This document shows, piece by piece, positions 38,440 to 51,130 of a DNA stretch of 64,000 nt (positions within the stretch are counted from its first letter, which is position 1; every line of letters starts with the position of its first letter). The notes under the pieces were generated by a model that was not told the origin of the DNA, did no database searches, and saw only the letters and a program-made list of their open reading frames with translations. Source of the stretch: Epiperipatus broadwayi (lineage: Eukaryota; Onychophora; Udeonychophora; Euonychophora; Peripatidae); the NCBI GenBank assembly GCA_028023455.1, contig JAQFVV010012398.1:6656682-6720681 (forward strand). The letters run 5' to 3'. A program made the translations under genes and the position numbers.

Positions 38440-39970
38440 TGTCATTGATAAATCACCTGAATTAATGTGGTAAGTGGGCTTGTTCTGAGAGTTGCATTGA
38501 TGGAGTGGATCACTTTATGTCAGGGTTTTTGGGTAGGTAAGGATTTATTAGATTGAAGGACCATCCATGAAATTGGAAGATCGCTATCAGGCAGTGAGAG
38601 TCTATGCATAACATTTTGAATAAAGCTATTGGTGATTTCTTATTAATTATGAGAGCCATGCCTCCTGATGCGGTGGAAGAAAATGAGAAGTGGAAGACAC
38701 CAAATTCTTCGATTAGTTGAATCACATGATGGTTTGTACAGAGGTGCATCTTTGTTTCTGATAAGCACAGAATATCTGGGGCCTGTCTATGAAACCAATG
38801 TGACAAAGCATATGCCCTATTCTGTGAGTTCTGGCCCCTTACATTGACAGAGAGTATCTTGAGCATGGTTATTTGGTCAGAAGATCAAGTGGTTCCAGGA
38901 GATCAGCAGGACTTGGGGACACAGGGGAAACCATTGGATTCTGGAAAGGATCATCAGGCACCAGTAAAGTTTCTACACATATTGAGTCATAGTTTGGACC
39001 AGGGCTGCCATAACAATTACTGTTAATAGATGAGGGAAAAACACTCAACCTGGAGGATGGACTCATCATACACTACCGGGGCAGGAGAATTAAGTACCAC
39101 CATCTCACTAATTGCTTTAGAGAGATCCCCCAGTGGCAGCCCAGCCATTAGGGGGGACGAACACCACACCTTTTTTTCTTGAGGGAAAAGTTGAGTTTCT
39201 AACTGGATCACAAGAATCAAAAAGGCCCAGAATGTCATCTACAGTCAGGGATTCTGAATCCAATGATGACTGGTCAGGAGAGTCTAATGATGTTTTTGAT
39301 TTTCTTCTCTTGCTTTTCTTTAATACTGCTATAATGAATCCTTCCTCCTCTGAATGGTTGGCCATCAAGTAGTCGGGAAATATCTACAAGCAGGTTGGTC
39401 CACCATTGACACTATAACCAAATTGCATGAAGGGCCATCCACAAAACCTTTCACAGCTTATGTGGGGTCAGAAGAATGGTGAGTCCTGTCAGATTGATTG
39501 CCAGGAAGACCAAGGGGCTGATCCTCAGAAAGCCCCTGAGGGGTGGGGCCTGAGGTGACCTGGATGGGTGATGTACTATCTTTAGAGTAACATTGATGTG
39601 GTCCCTGGCTAATAAGTCCACACTGTATGCAGTTTCAATCTCTGCAGTCCTTCATGAGGTGTCCCCTAACCCTGCAATGGAAGCACTGGGTGGGAATACC
39701 CTGAAGGATGATGGAAAGTGGAACATCAATGAACTCAATAAGCCCAGGTAAATTGAGTGGAGAAATTTCTTTATTCAATGCAATGTGAAGTATTTTATAT
39801 TGGGGAGTGCCTTGGCCCCTCTGTACTGGATTGACTGATAATTAAATGCTATGATGTTTTCAAAGGGGGCTAAGGCTATGTTTTTAGAGAACAGTTCTGG
39901 CCCAATAAGCAGGTGACCTGTGCATCTGGATTTGATTGGTCATGTTGTTTTCTTTTTTTTCTTCACGTAA
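38440..39970 (-). pseudogene. Non-LTR retrotransposon (LINE): zinc-knuckle ORF1 plus endonuclease start
   Basis: Read on the minus strand, an ORF1-like region (39,970 to about 39,070) includes a canonical CX2CX4HX4C knuckle (CFHCRVRGHLMKDC, near 39,640-39,680). A second modified knuckle follows (CIQCGLISQGPHQC), then a Ser/Asp-rich tail with KKSKRRKSK. A new frame beginning at 38,866 (MLKILSVNVRGQNSQNR...ILCLSETKM) is the start of an apurinic-type endonuclease domain and contains the catalytic Glu in 'SETK'. The frame is lost at 38,510, and only scattered homologous fragments follow. Stops and frameshifts in ORF1 show it is dead. The two-ORF layout with zinc knuckles fits L1/Tx1, Jockey or I-type elements; I cannot choose. 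Confidence 0.75.
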
Positions 39971-39999
39971 AAAACTATAAGCATGACATCAACAGAAAT

Positions 40000-40720
40000 A
40001 CAGACATTTTATAGATTTCTGATGTAGCTTTCTGAAGATGTCTTCCACAAAAAAATCTGATGAAAATTGGAATTTTTTACAAATTTTTTTAATGACCAGC
40101 ACATTTAATTTTTTTTTAATGAATTTTGTAATTTTCATGAAGCAATAAAGACAAATAATATTCATTGGCATTCAAATATGTTTTTATTGGAATAAAAGTA
40201 CTGTGATTCACAAACAAAGCCTTCAATGGAGTCTAAAGGTAATCAGAACATCAGCTCATAAGTATAAAATTTTAATTTTTTGAATAATATTTTAATATTT
40301 TTTAAGTATTTGAAAAAATTATTTAATTTTTATTAATTTTAGTTTGTAGTTGGTGTGTGTCTATATCAGTTATATATTTATTTATGCTCATATGGAATTC
40401 ATATCTATGGCAATTTTCTAAGCTTTAATACATTTATTTTATAAAAATAATGATTCTCAAAAGTTTAATAATTTATTATTTATTATTATGTTTATATGGT
40501 GTGTTTGTGTTTACAAGTAATGATTTACAAAACTAATAATCAAATGTATAGAAAGATTGCATATGCAGGCAAATAATCAAATTCTGATTCTTGCCTATGC
40601 CTTGATACTCATGTTGTGGAGTCACTTGAATTTTGCTATATGTTCACATTATTTTCAAGTCTAAAGCTAACAAATGGACTATATGTAAATAAATTATATC
40701 TATGTGATACAATAAATATA
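40000..40720. other. AT-rich spacer
   Basis: No coding region or repeat family recognised. Confidence 0.4.
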
Positions 40721-40731
40721 ACAAGATAGCA

Positions 40732-40812
40732 TCACTGGTGTGCATACAGAATATAAACGTCACTGGTGTGCATAAAGAATATAAACATCATTGATGTACA
40801 CAAAAAAATATA
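40732..40812 (+). repeat. ~27-bp tandem repeat, three units
   Basis: Three consecutive diverging units share a CACTGGTGTGCATA-like head followed by an AGAATATAAA-like tail. Confidence 0.75.
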
Positions 40813-41379
40813 AAATGAAGAGATGAAACTCATTTTATCAGTGATACAGACAGTAGCCTACAATTTCAAGTTTTAGATAAACAAGAAGCCAATTGCTATG
40901 ATGACAAATGCATATCTATCTTTTGGAAATGATTTGTTTTGTATCTTTTATTAAGATAAATCTTTTTCTTATAGAAGCCTTTGACATTTGGTAACTTTTG
41001 GAGTACAAGATAAAAATAAAGAATTCTTATGCAAATACTTTTGGAGATTCTGAAGCTATGGATTATTTCAGTAAGACATATTATATAAGGTTTGAAAGAT
41101 AATTTTGTGAGGAATACAAAGAAATTTATCACTGAAGATGTAATTTAAACTTAGTTAATGATGAATGAGAAATTATGAACAAACAATAAAGTAATAATTA
41201 TTTTGGATGTTAAAATTTTTTTTTCCTTATTTTTTAAATGGTTATCACTATTTGTCTTAGACTTATTATTTTCTTTAGTTTTTCTAGTTTCCATTAATGT
41301 AATTGTTTTTGCTCTAACATAATTACAACTGAAGTTAATGTGAAAATTGTGTCTCAGATCAGTTTTTTAAAAAATTCAA

Positions 41380-42030
41380 TATGGCCATTTAGTCCTAAAC
41401 AGTTAGAGAAAAGAACAGACAGTCTTCTCTCTTTACATCAATTTCTTTATAGAGTCTTGTTTAAAATCCTGAAAAAAAGCATGAATATTTTAAATCAATC
41501 ATATTACTTTTTAAACCTATATTTTAAATTGATTTCCAAGAATCAATATTATGTAATACATTGAGACTATTACTCAAACTATTGGTTTATTAAGTAAATA
41601 AAATATTTTCAATACAAAGCACAAGACAAAAGTATTTTCTATCTTTACATCAATTTCTTTATAGAAACTTATCTGATGCACTTTGGGAAAAAATATTTCA
41701 TTTACTTAATATACCAGTAGTTAGAGTAGTAATCTTGATGTATTACATAATATTAATTCCTGGGAATGTTTATATTTACATATTTCATTATTTGAGTGGT
41801 ATTGGCAATGTGTAAATTGCAAAATTTCATCAATGCCAATTAAGAACAACTTTAAAAAATAATATGATTGATTTAGAATATTTATGCTTTCTTTCCAAAA
41901 TGATTCAACTAAGCCTCTATAAAGAAATTGAGATAAAAACAGAAGTCAATTATTCCTTTCTCTAGCTTTGGATTGAGAATATTTCATTTATTTAAAAAAA
42001 ACCAATAATTTGAATATTAGTCTCAATGTG
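41380..42030. repeat. Local cluster of one inverted and two direct repeats
   Basis: The phrase TTTACATCAATTTCTTTATA occurs near 41,433 and 41,645, and its near-complement lies near 41,920-41,940. The copies at 41,400-41,600 and 41,850-42,030 form an imperfect inverted repeat, including AATCAATCATATTA and its complement. Confidence 0.65.
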
Positions 42031-42113
<83 letters not shown>

Positions 42114-42140
42114 GAGTTATCATATATATATATATCAGGA
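42031..42140. repeat. TA dinucleotide microsatellite
   Basis: A long uninterrupted TA run (about 80 bp) is followed by two copies of ATCAGGAGTTATCA separated by a second, short TA run. It directly precedes the RTE fragment. Confidence 0.9.
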
Positions 42141-42850
42141 GTTATCAAATGAAAGTAGGACTAAAGATAAATGTTAAAAAGACTAAAGTAATGTTTAATG
42201 GATTTTCTCAAAATATGAAAATAAAAATTAATTAGAATGAGTTAGAAGAAGTTAACAGCTACAAATACCTTGGTCAGATTATTAATACAGATGGAAAAAT
42301 AATGGATGAAATTAATCATAGAATTAAACTTGGTTGGGGTGCTTTTGGTAGAAATAACTTGATACTAAAAGGAAATATGCCTATGTGTTTGAAAAGGAAG
42401 GTTTTTAACAAATGTGTTTTACCAGTTCTTACTTATGGATCTGAGATTTGGACACTTTGACAGAAGAGCAATACAAAGACTTCACACCACTCAAAGAAGT
42501 ATGGAGAGATGTATGTTGGAAGTAACAAGAAGAGATTGAAAACACAATATATGGGTAAAAAAACAAACAGGTGTTATTGACCTCATTGAAAAATTAAAAG
42601 ACTGAAGTGAAGTTGGGTTGGATATATTGCTAGAAGAGATGATAATAGTTGGATAATTAAAATCTTAAACTGGATTCCAAGTGATTGTAAAAGACCCAGA
42701 AAGAGACCACATGGGAGATGGATGTATGAAATAAGAAAATGTGCAGTTATGATATGGAGAAGAGAAGTTCAAGATCAGAGAAGATGGATTGAATTTGAAG
42801 AGACTTTCATCCTACAGTGGATTGATAATGGTTGTTGATGATGATGATAT
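42141..42850 (+). pseudogene. RTE-type LINE, 3' end of reverse transcriptase (copy 1)
   Basis: A 5'-truncated element encoding the region after the RT active site. Recognisable blocks are GLKINVKKTKVMFNG, ELEEVNSYKYLGQIIN, INHRIKLGWGAFGRNN and KCVLPVLTYGSEIWTL. They match the thumb/connection region shared by RTE-clade and other invertebrate LINEs. Stops (for example near 42,234 and 42,460) and frameshifts break the frame. The element ends in a TGATGATGAT tail, the short tandem 3' tail typical of RTE/BovB elements. It has about 85-90% visible similarity to copy 2 at 50.5 kb over the aligned part (estimated by eye). Confidence 0.8.
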
Positions 42851-42899
42851 TCATTTTTAATATTTGGGTTTAAATGTAATGTCTTTCTATGCATCACAG

Positions 42900-44095
42900 A
42901 AAACATCGTGGGATTTTTAAGTAAAATGTCTGAAGTGTTTGAACTATAAATTATTATTATTATTTGTGTGTGCATATATATATATAATGTATTAATAAGT
43001 CATAAAAGTTTGATATATATAATAAATATTATTTTCATTGGAGCTACATTATGAGGGACATTCCTTGTGGATATAAAAGTAAAATTAAGCAGATAGCATA
43101 TTTTTGTGTTTTCTTTATTTTTTTAAAACACATATGTTATTTGTTTTACAAGAAAAATATATCATAACCAATAAAAAATTGTTAAAGTAAATACTAAACC
43201 GAATATAAAACCGTATATTTATTAATGATAATTTTAGTTTGCTTAAATAAAGGTATGTTGGTTTGTTTTCTTCACTTATATGTAAAAGAAAATAGATTTC
43301 TATGAGTGATATTGATGAAAGTGTATATTTAATAAACATTTATAATATAATATTTTTATGTATGTAAATGAATACGCTTATGCTTATTATAACACAAAAA
43401 TTATTAACAAATTAAATACAGTCATTAAATTTTAAAAATGTTTTTACATATTTATTTAGCAATATTTATGCTAATATATATATATTTGAATTTCTTAGTG
43501 TATTGTTCACATTGTATGACAGTTACATTTATAACGCAATGTAATAGGTATAATATATAAATGGTAATTAATTCAATAATTAGCTAATAGGCACGAAATA
43601 TTTATTTGTTTCTTAATTTTATATATTTTTATTGTTATTGTTGTTTATATTAATAAATTTTATTTTATTAATTAAATTGGTTTTCCATGATCATTAGTAA
43701 TTAAATAATTGCACTTCACAAGCAACCTTTATTCTTTCATTCTTCAAACAAACGAAATATTAATTATCTGAAAATTTGAAAATATTTATTACATCCATAT
43801 ATGAAAAACAAAATGTTTACTAAAAGTTAAAAATAGTCAATTTTGCAGTTTTTTAAAATATATAATTTGGTTAACAAAAACATGAAGTTTATCATTCATA
43901 TTGTCACTTTTTAAAAAAAACCCAAGATTCTTTTACTGATTTGTGTTTTAAAAGTATTTATTGCTCTATAAGAATCATCAGGTTAAAAAAAAATAAAACA
44001 TAGCCTTAATAATGAGAAAGAGTCTATGACAGATTACAGATTAATAAATGTGGTTTTACATTATCGTTTTATGCATCATTATTTACATAAAATAG
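42900..44095. other. AT-rich spacer
   Basis: No gene or dispersed repeat recognised. The frames present are short and lysine/isoleucine-rich. Confidence 0.4.
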
Positions 44096-44335
44096 ATTGA
44101 AGCCTGTCCATTAAAGTATGAGGATTGTCTATCTTAATATATATCTGAGCACTTATAGTATATATGTGTAGAGATGATAATCTGGACCAACTGATGATTG
44201 CTGGTTTAGCATGAAATACGTATATTGGTGATTATTTATCTTTTCAGCATATGTATGTTTAAGTGTATCAGTGTTATTAGATGGAGTGGAGAGTGGTGGG
44301 TCGTGTGAAAGTCTGTGCTCATACCCTAATATTAT
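44096..44335 (+). repeat. Solo F1 repeat
   Basis: Collinear with 3,745-4,003 and lacking the hAT MITE. Its sequence around 'ctcataccct' gives the approximate pre-insertion state for that MITE. Confidence 0.75.
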
Positions 44336-44449
44336 AAAATAGTTTTAAAGTTTATTAAGGAGGAAAAAAAACTACATGAATTAAAAAAAAGAGAGAAAAA
44401 AAGAAGTTTTACCATTGTTGCATTAACTTTCAGAGAATGGTTTATCTTA

Positions 44450-47400
44450 TTATGATTTTAGATGTTGTTGCATTAAAAATCAAGTGTTTTCAAACATTGT
44501 GTGGGATGATAGTTTTTTGTCTCCTTTCTTAAAAGTTTCCAGTTTATTCCAAAAGGTGAATGGGGGTCTTCTGGAAATGCAGTCATACATGAATTTGCAT
44601 TTGGTGTACCGGAGAACATATAACATGAACATGATAGCATGAATGTTTGCATACATTTCTTGTTTGAATGTTTAAAATAGATCTTAAGATTCAAAGAAAA
44701 GTTGATGTTGAGTTTTAGAATCTTTATGGCAAAGTCATCATTGTTCATCAAAATTCTTGTACTATCTTCTGTGTTTATAAAAATAAAATGTAGGTAGGAA
44801 TTCTATGTTTATTTTGATAAGAAAATCCAAGTACTTAGGTTCAAGTGACCAAAATTTAAATTTTTTTAATCAGTTGTTTTTTGTTTACATTAAGTATTGT
44901 TTTCTTTTTATGATTTGAGGTAGGGATTTGAATAAGGATAAATATTTGCTAATATTTATATTTTGGACTGGAGGGAAGAAAATTAAAGTTATAATTGTGC
45001 AAAGTGGTACAATGAGATTTTTCCAGAATTTGAGGAGTGGTGATGATTTATCAGTTGGCATAATTTTTAATGTTTCTATTATATGTGAGAATAATTTGTT
45101 ACATGAAATAAAGAGGATTACTGTTTTTTTTTTGTATTTTGAATGTATTAATCATATGTGATCCGAGACCATTGATATTTAGTAGTTGTTGTAGTCGATT
45201 CAGTGAGATATCTGCTGTACAATTTCCTCAAACTAGCCTTCTTAATTGAGAATATATTTTTCTAATAAAAGCTTTTGTATATATTATTATTGGTGAAAAA
45301 TATGAAATTATTGTTATAACAAGAAGTTTAAATAGAAAGTGATTTTATTAGCTTTCACTATTATCATAAAGTTTTTGTTGTATTAGGCTTCACATTGCTA
45401 AATTACTTAGATAGAATGGAAATCCAAGAAAAGGAGTTGAATTCCATTTGAAGTGCTGCTTATGTGTTTTTTCTGTGTTGATTGACCAAGAATACGATTT
45501 GTTCATGTTAAACTCTAGTTTATATTTTGTGGTAAAATTAGCCAAAATTTTTTATAATTTAGGAATTTACTTAGTTGTTGATAGAAATATTGATATATTG
45601 TTCATATATGCAAGAACTAAGATGCTGGTATTAAGTGCTGGAATAAATATTCCTGGAAATTCTTTCTCAATCTCCAACAGTTAAGGATTGATGTATGTAA
45701 TAAAAAGAAGAGCACTTAGTGGGGAACTTTATGGCATTGAACAATGTGAAATAAAGGCTGGAGTGAATTTTCCATTCAATGTTACATGTATTTCACAATT
45801 TATGAGGAGATTAGTTAGTGAATATAGAATCACTTCAGGTGCCATATATTCTGGTAGGGCATCAATAAGAAGGTCTATCTGAACCATATTAAATGCAGCT
45901 TTAATGTCTACTTGAATCATTATTAGTCTGCATTTTTTTCTTTCTCTTACTGTGCTTATAATTGTTTTAAATAAAAAGGTTTCTTGGTTAGTTGAAGTAC
46001 TCTTCTTTGCAAATTGGTATTTAGATAATGCAGATAGCAGGTGTGATTCTAGTTTGTCTTTTAATGTAGATTCTAAAATTTTAATTCTTAGTGGAGTCAT
46101 TGATATAGCCCTAAATTTTTGAAAAGATGGAATGTTTTCTTGTTTTTAATAAATGGTATGAGAGATATTGGATAAAGTCCATATATATGATTGACTTGTT
46201 TAGATATGTAATTATCTAAGTTTGCAAAATATTTTGATGTGAAGTGATTTAAATGGTGAAAAACTAAGTGTGGTATGCCATGAATGTTTAGATAACTCGA
46301 GTCTGGAAAAAAAATGATTTAGCACCAAGTTCCTCTGGTTTGAAGAGAGGCATGTTTTCACACTGCCCAAAAAACTTTGCAGAAGAATTGAATGCCTCCT
46401 GCTTTTCAGTTTGCTTTTGTAATGAATAAACAGGGGGTGTAGTATATTATCTCCTGTATGTATATATATATTTCATTATATAATGCAGTAAGTCCTCTGA
46501 TAAAAGGGGTTTGACCACAGCCCATCAGATGTAGTTTCTTGACCAAATGTGGAGTCTGCTTAGATATATTGGTTTTTTAAATTTCTAAATTCACATGTGG
46601 ATTTATACTGAGTTTTTAAGGTATTAATTCTTACATTGTTATTATTGGGTGGTAAAGTGAATTATTTTTTATGTAAGTCATCTGCAAGTACTAATACTCT
46701 TGTTGGTGGAGGTTTATTCTTTGTAATATGATTGAGTGTAAGTGATAGGATATTAATGAATGCAATTCAGGTTTGTATAAGATCAAGATCTAATATGCTG
46801 AGTTTAAATAATTTAATATATATTTCAGAAAATAAGAATTATTTGGAAGAAGAATGTGAATTGCTTTACCAATATGAAATTGAGTTTTTTGGGATAAATC
46901 AAAGTTCATGAAAACTATTAAGGCTAATTGATCTGAGAATGGTGAGTTTTTCAATGAAAGGTTAATCATATAATGTAACATTGGGGTTAGAAAACCAAGT
47001 CTATTAGTGATATATGCCTGCCATTATTAAATGAATATGAAATATTAGATAAGCAGTTTCCACCATTCATTAGTGTAAAAGACAATTTGTGTATCCATTT
47101 AGAGATAAAATTTTCATAACTCATGTTGAAATCTCCTAATAGCAAGTATGGATGTGGTGACATTGCAAAAAAGAAATTTAAAATCAGTATTATTCTATTT
47201 ATAATGTATCGGCCTGGAGAAATGTAAACAAAGACAATATTTAGAATTATTGTTGAATGGTGTAGAATGATTGTTAACTTATGTAGATCAACATACAATA
47301 TTTTGAAAGATTAGAAAGGACAAGACTTGGCTATAATTAAGCCATTTCCTGCTGTTGGTGAGTTCGATGATTTGGAAAAGATTGAGAAACCTCCATTATG

Positions 47401-47600
47401 AAGATATTTAGATGGATCACTTTGTGAGCCACTATAAATGTTTGTTTCAAGAAGGCCTAATATGTGGGGTAGAACAATGTCAAAACATTTAGCTAATTGG
47501 AATTATTTGTTTGGGTGATTTAATTCCCTGATGTTAAATGCTCCAATTTTTATTTTCATTTTGCATATGCTTTGTGATTGCTATTTATTATTATATCTTA
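44450..47600 (-). pseudogene. LINE with endonuclease and reverse transcriptase, degenerate
   Basis: The endonuclease starts at 47,559 (MKIKIGAFNIRELNHPNK). It continues with catalytic Glu in LLETNI, YLLLGDFNM (Asp/Asn pair), SLIDLVF and, after a frameshift near 46,985, FSDQLAL, the degenerate SDH motif. The reverse transcriptase follows from about 46,130: a fingers segment with QFAKKSTSTNQ, motif A (IQVDIKAAFNMV, 45,900s), motif B (MP-stop-SSPLSALLFITYINP, near 45,700) and motif C as LAYMNNISIF (near 45,600), where the YADD catalytic Asp pair is replaced by Asn-Asn. The 3' part near 44,473-44,751 is poorly conserved. Several stops and frameshifts are present. It is an ancient, catalytically dead copy. 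The clade is not assigned. Confidence 0.8.
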
Positions 47601-48165
47601 CCAAACAAAAATTTAAACCAAAATTAAGAATAAATTCTTTTTTTAAAAAGGGAACATGTTCTGTCCAATTAGAATCCATTTAATTTCAAATAGATGAGCC
47701 CATCTTCGGGGGGGGGGGAGGATGTTTGTTTAATTTTCACTCTCATTATCAGATGTTTATAAATGAGTTGTTATTCTAATTCTAGAAGAAAAAAACGATA
47801 ATGTCAGGGAAAAAAAAGGAATTAGTATTGCTGTGAGAGTAATTAAATGATAATAATTTGTTCACAAGCACACAGTTCTAGAGTCAGTGCAGAGAGATTG
47901 CAATAGTAATGATACACTATTTTAACCTTTGGTATGCTTCTTGTGAATTATTTCATTTTTGACCATTTCGCCCCCTGGTGAATTTTTTCATAATTATTAT
48001 ATGTTAAAATGCATGTAAAATGGTATGTTTTATTATATAAAAATTTCACTGAAAAATTTATGCTTGGTGGGAAATTCAAAATTCCTTCTCTTACAACAGA
48101 CATAAGCACCACTACATGTTCAGCATTTATCTGTTGCCAAGGTTGTAAAATGTTCAGTGTTTTAC
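47601..48165. other. Spacer with poly-G run
   Basis: A G-rich run lies near 47,709-47,721. A 62-codon plus-strand frame (48,009-48,197) ends within the hairpin element. I cannot assign it and consider it unproven. Confidence 0.35.
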
Positions 48166-48403
48166 AACATTGTTTAAATAGTCTGAACAGGCCCTAACCT
48201 GTATTCATTGTACTTTAAAATTTGCAATAATCAAGCATATTTTGCTGATAGAGAGATCTTCCAAACCACGACACAAGATAGAATTTGCTTGATTATTGCA
48301 AATTTTAAAGTGCATTGAATACAGGTTAGTGCCTGTTCAGACTATTTACATAAGCTCTCTATGCACTATATAAATTAATTATTTCTCTTCAACATTGTTT
48401 AAA
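48166..48403. mobile_element. Hairpin (foldback) MITE with 14-bp direct repeats
   Basis: Arms of about 62 bp (about 48,178-48,240 and 48,284-48,348) are near-perfect complements, reading AAATAGTCTGAACAGGC and onward in each direction around a ~43-bp loop. The identical 14-mer CAACATTGTTTAAA occurs at 48,166-48,179 and 48,390-48,403, compatible with a long target duplication. The right flank includes ~40 bp that is not part of the hairpin. Confidence 0.6.
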
Positions 48404-50470
48404 GTAAATAGTTCCAATGACCAAAAATGTGTTTATTTGCGAATTTATTATGGTTTTAGATATTTTTTTTTTTTACAATAATTTACACTATATTCGATAT
48501 CAAGAAATATAAATTATTAATAACTTATTTTGACTTGAAATACTTTATTTTCAAAAATATGATGTTATATTAACAGGAAACATATATATGGCCTGAAGCA
48601 ATTTGCAAGATTAACTTCTACATAAGAAATTTACTTACACTTACAAATATGAAAATATTGCAATTTTGCAATAAATATTAAAATATTTTAAACTTTTAAA
48701 GCATAATTCATTAGATATAAGAGAAATAAATAAATATTTATTTGTATTTTTAAAATAATAAGAAGTAACAAATATTTTGTTGATTTTGTAAGCTGAAAAT
48801 AATCATTCTAGAAACGATGATATCTGAACTCTTTGTTTTGATTACAATCTCATTTTTTTAATATTTACAGAAACAAAATGTGAACATTTAAAATTTATTT
48901 TAATAGTAAACAAAATTATTTATCAAATAAAGTCAAATTTATTATTTTCTGATAAGTAGTAATCATTTATTCATATATTTTACATTGATGTGTCAGACAA
49001 AGAAAAACATCAGAAATGTTGCATGTTTAAAGGGTTAAGTGTCTAAACTAAAGTTATAATAATTAATTTTCCTATCAATAATAATTATTATTTTCACACT
49101 TTTTGAAATTACAAATATTATCTAAAACAAATTATATGCAAAATAATTTGATCTATGAAACTTTAACAAAAACCAGATGAAAGCAGCTTCATTCACTTTT
49201 TATATATATTTAATACAAAATATTAATTACTGAAGTACATTAAAATAATAAACCTTTTAAACATAAGACCACTTAAATTGTAATGTCACTCCAACATAGC
49301 AATTACACTTGACAATTTATATGCTAATTTCGAGTCAAAAATGGTTTATGTTTTTTTTGACAGTTAAACATGAAATAGGTTACCATATTATGAAAACTGT
49401 AGCACTAAATGTAATTATTAATAAAGATAGTCACTACTTTTAGCCAAAGTTTGTAAAATTGGATTTACAAGCAATTGAGTTTTAAATTTTATAATATTAA
49501 ATATATTTAATGACTTCCTTTTATGGCTTATTCCTAGACAGAAATTAGTGATAATTGGAAATGTAAGATTACTAATTGAAATCTGAGAATGGGAAAAATT
49601 AATATATGCATATCAAGCATAATTCACAGAATAGAAGTTTAATAAAAATATTTTTTTTAAAATCAACTATCATTAAAATATGCTTGCTGATATAATATCA
49701 ATGATTGTAGATGTAGTTGATGTATAATTATTCTGGCTTCTCTTCAACACAATAATGAGTGTTATTTTATTCTTGGAATAAATTGGTGTCTGACTACTTA
49801 TTTGTTATAGTCTATAATAGGAAATACTGAAAACACAGATCAAACAATTACATTAATTCTTTAAGATTCACATAGAAATTAAAAATGAGATAGGTTTAAC
49901 TTTAAGAATGTAAATTAAAATAACAGAAAAAAATATAATTAATGGTGTGCATATTATGTTTTTTAATTTTTGTATAAATTTGTGTACACTGCTTAGGATA
50001 GATTTCCTGTTAGTTTTATTTTTTTAAATTTTGTATATTTTAGATATTTTGCTGTTGGACAAATGACAATAGTAAAAATATACAAATAATAAATATTTAT
50101 TTTATGGAGTGGAGGAACTCAAAATCCATGCATAATGGCTCAGCTCTGTCTTTTTAGGTCACAAACTTCTTATGATCCAAAGCAATAATCTTTCAATTAT
50201 ACATTGAATATATATATAATAAAATTAAAAACAGTGAATTGTGGATTATTTGTAAAAACTGAATTAAATTTAGAAGGATAATTGAAGTTCGAATTTTGCG
50301 ATTTTAAATTTAAGTTAATAACTAATCTTTTAATATGACGTAATAATAAACCTGATGTCACTGTGTGCTAAATAATCCTTATTGGAAGCAATGTGGTAAG
50401 TTCAAATTAGAACCTCTGAAATAGAGATTCAAAAATGTTTTCTTTCATATATAAAAAAAATATTATTTAT
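48404..50470. other. AT-rich spacer
   Basis: About 2 kb without a recognised gene, SINE or inverted repeat. Confidence 0.4.
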
Positions 50471-50477
50471 ATATAAT

Positions 50478-51130
50478 GTTTAATAGGTTTTCTCAAAATA
50501 TGAAAATAAAGATTGATTATGATGAGTTAGAAGAAGTTAACAGTTACAAATACCTTGATCAGATTATTAATACAGATGGAAACATAATGGATGAAATTAA
50601 TCATAGAATTAAACTTGATTGGAGTGCTTTTGGTAGAAATAACTTGATACTAAAAGGAAATATGCCTATGAGTTTGAAAAGGAAGGTTTTTAATAAATGT
50701 GTTTTGGCAGTTCTTACTTATGGATCTGAGACTTGGACATTAATAGAAGAGCAATACAGAGACTTCAAGCCACTCAAAGAAGTATGGAGAGTTGCATGTT
50801 GGGAGTAACAAGAAGAGATCGAAAGTGCAATGTATGGGTAAGAGAACAATCAGATGTTACGGACCTCATTGAAAAAAATTAAAAGACTTAAGTGGAGTTG
50901 GGCTGGACATATTGCTAGAAGAGATGATAATAGATGGACAATTAGAATTTTAAACTGGATGCCAAGAGATTGTAAAAGACCCAGAAAGAGACCACATGTG
51001 AGATGGTGGATAAAATAAGAAAGTGTGCAGGGGTGATGTGGAGAAGAGAAGCTAAAGATAGGAAAAGATGGATTGAACTTGGAGAGACCTTCATCCTGCA
51101 GTGGATTGATAATGGTTGATGATGATGATT
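50478..51130 (+). pseudogene. RTE-type LINE, 3' end of reverse transcriptase (copy 2)
   Basis: This is shorter at the 5' end than copy 1 but better preserved. The first ~110 codons are open and include ELEEVNSYKYLDQIIN, LDWSAFGRNNLILKG and CVLAVLTYGSETWTL. After a frameshift near 50,785 the coding sense continues with CMLGVTRRDRKCNVW. After another it runs on as KWSWAGHIARRDDNRWT then ILNWMPRDCKRPRKRP, the conserved C-terminal W-W-G-H-RRD signature of this LINE group. It ends GGTTGATGATGATGAT, the same tail as copy 1. The shared family and differing 5' truncation indicate two independent retrotransposition events. Confidence 0.85.

Noticed and set aside
48009-48197. Small host or transposase gene with a cysteine-containing tail
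   Set aside because: Only 62 codons, no recognisable domain, and the end is supplied by the hairpin element.
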